From positions 1 through 30,337 of the forward strand of contig DDVH01000055.1 of assembly GCA_002345215.1 (NCBI GenBank): a stretch of DNA of 30,337 bases. The letters are read 5' to 3'. Below are positions 29,268 through 30,337 of this stretch, one piece after another (the stretch's first letter is position 1; each line of letters opens with the position of its first letter). This DNA is from Anaerolineales bacterium UBA2317 (GTDB taxonomy: Bacteria; Chloroflexota; Anaerolineae; Anaerolineales; Villigracilaceae). The notes under the pieces are model-generated. The model did not search any database. It was not told the origin of the DNA and saw only the letters and a program-made list of their open reading frames with translations. A program made the position numbers and the translations under genes.

Positions 29268-30337
29268 ACGTGCTCCACAATTGGCAAACGCAATCGGAAA
29301 GTTGTGCCATGTTCGCCATCACTTTCAACATGGACTGAACCGCCTAAACGCGTCATCAATGTTTTTACCCACCATAAACCAAAACCTAATTTGCCCGGAT
29401 GTGAACCTGTGCGTGAAAAATTTAATTCAAAAATTTGATTGTGTAATTCAGGCGCAATGCCAGGTCCGCTATCGGTTAATGAAACTTCTACCCATTCGGC
29501 TGAAGATAAGCCTTGAATCACAATCGAACCTTTTGCTTTCATGGCGGCAATTGCATTTTCAATTAAATTTCTAAACACAAACGTTAAACTTTGTTTACCA
29601 GCAATCACCATCGGCAAATCATTTAATGAATTAATTTCCATTTGAACATCCGATGGAATTTGTGTGGCATGAATGGCATCTTTCATACAAACAGCAATGT
29701 TTACTTTTTCCATGCGTATCGGACGCAAATGCGAAAGATTCTCTTGCACAATTTGCATGGCTTCCATAGCGCTATGTTCAATCTCTGCCAATGTGTTTGA
29801 TAAATATGCATCGGCTTCGAGTGTTTGTGCATATTTATCTTGAATGGCTTGCACCCGCACTGGAATCGCACCCACTTTATTATTCATGTTATGCAACAAG
29901 TTCGCAGAAATATCACCCACCGCCGCAAATGTTTCCGCCGTCCAATGTTGTTCTTGCGTTCGTCTTAAAGTTTGTTGACTCGATTCATTTTGAACAGCCA
30001 AGACTGCATAATTTGCTAGACACGCCAATACTTTTTTATCCCAATCAGATTTAACGCTTCTTTCCTCACTTGTAGTTGGGTTAAAGACCCCAAACATTCC
30101 CAACGCCTCAGCCTCCTCACCTAACGGAAGTATCAAAGCATTGTTTTGTTTTTTCATTTCAGAAAATGATTCAATCTTTTGTTTGGCACCATTTGAGGCA
30201 ACCAATTGAAATTCATTTGATTCATTCTTCAACCATATTGCACTGGATGATGTATTCAATAAATCATTTGCCATCATACACAAACGGTCTAATACTTTTT
30301 GAGTCGGTTGAGAAATTAATAATTGTGCCGCTTCTTG
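29264..30337 (-). CDS. GAF-domain sensor histidine kinase, N-terminus beyond the window
   Basis: About 357 codons are visible and the frame stays open to the right edge, so the protein starts outside; an internal TTG at 30283 is not a real start. A GAF-like sensor domain spans QKVLDRLCMMANDLLNTSSSAIWL to NYAVLAVQNES. The phospho-acceptor box is unusual, DISANLLHNMNNKVGAIPVRV (His in LLHNMNN). The HATPase domain shows the N-box VFRNLIENAIAAM, the G1 box TDSGPGIAP, and GKLGFGLWWVKTLMTRLGG. No membrane segment is visible in this part. It should phosphorylate one or both receivers of the regulator encoded next, which overlaps by 4 bp. Confidence 0.9.
   Translation of the reverse strand, partial: QEAAQLLISQPTQKVLDRLCMMANDLLNTSSSAIWLKNESNEFQLVASNGAKQKIESFSEMKKQNNALILPLGEEAEALGMFGVFNPTTSEERSVKSDWDKKVLACLANYAVLAVQNESSQQTLRRTQEQHWTAETFAAVGDISANLLHNMNNKVGAIPVRVQAIQDKYAQTLEADAYLSNTLAEIEHSAMEAMQIVQENLSHLRPIRMEKVNIAVCMKDAIHATQIPSDVQMEINSLNDLPMVIAGKQSLTFVFRNLIENAIAAMKAKGSIVIQGLSSAEWVEVSLTDSGPGIAPELHNQIFELNFSRTGSHPGKLGFGLWWVKTLMTRLGGSVHVESDGEHGTTFRLRLPIVEHV

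Noticed and set aside
1..30337. tRNA, rRNA, transposase, integrase, prophage or toxin-antitoxin genes
   Set aside because: I looked for cloverleaf or rRNA-like sequence and for characteristic proteins on both strands and found none; the restriction-modification pair is the only accessory-type module that can be named.

Overview
The window looks like a chromosomal segment of a low-to-moderate GC bacterium. The division and cell wall (dcw) cluster layout, the family mix (DUF3597, a Ddl-like ATP-grasp, a fluoroquinolone-type ABC exporter, a GH4 glycosidase, an ExeM-like nuclease with RTX repeats) and the many very regular palindromic terminators would fit Chloroflexota, perhaps Anaerolineae. That assignment is an inference; there is no rRNA or tRNA here to confirm it.

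Layout. (1) Bases 1-6935, minus strand: dcw operon mraZ-rsmH-ftsL-like-ftsI/PBP2-murF-mraY-murD (murD runs off the left edge). Most genes overlap or abut by a few bases. It is read from a promoter near 7023-7050 followed by three 10-bp-phased MraZ boxes. (2) 7107-7997, plus: an RlmI-like methyltransferase, divergent from mraZ. (3) 7999-9604, minus: a type II restriction-modification pair (PD-(D/E)XK-like nuclease and TSPPY-type DNA methyltransferase). (4) 9662-12162, minus: two membrane proteins of unknown role, one carrying a Vps62-like HxGDWE/GSHAxY domain. (5) 12189-13337, plus: galactokinase. Then on the minus strand come a Ddl-like ATP-grasp enzyme, a 388-bp AT-rich gap and a GH4 glycosidase. 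(6) 16419-17033: a plus-strand lipoprotein. (7) 17070-21616, minus: an ABC-exporter operon (ATPase, two permeases, a two-TM small protein, an alpha/beta hydrolase) ending in a TetR gene. Its promoter at 21673-21700 is near consensus and is followed at once by two inverted-repeat operators. (8) 21813-22622, minus: an internally duplicated membrane protein. (9) 22750-25947, plus: a large secreted multidomain nuclease with 14 RTX nonapeptides. (10) 26141-28186, plus: a DUF3597 protein and a ComM/YifB AAA+ ATPase. (11) 28188-right edge, minus: a GAF-histidine kinase and a response regulator with two receiver domains and a LuxR-type HTH.

Recurring themes are heptamer-phased tandem repeats (mraZ/rsmH junction; inside galK), promoters whose -10 box sits six or seven bases before the ATG (probable leaderless mRNAs for the DNA methyltransferase, the duplicated membrane protein and comM), and long near-perfect palindromes between genes. 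I see no CRISPR array, tRNA, rRNA, transposase, integrase or phage gene. The least understood parts are the Vps62-like/membrane protein pair next to the restriction-modification genes, and the duplicated membrane protein at 21813-22622.
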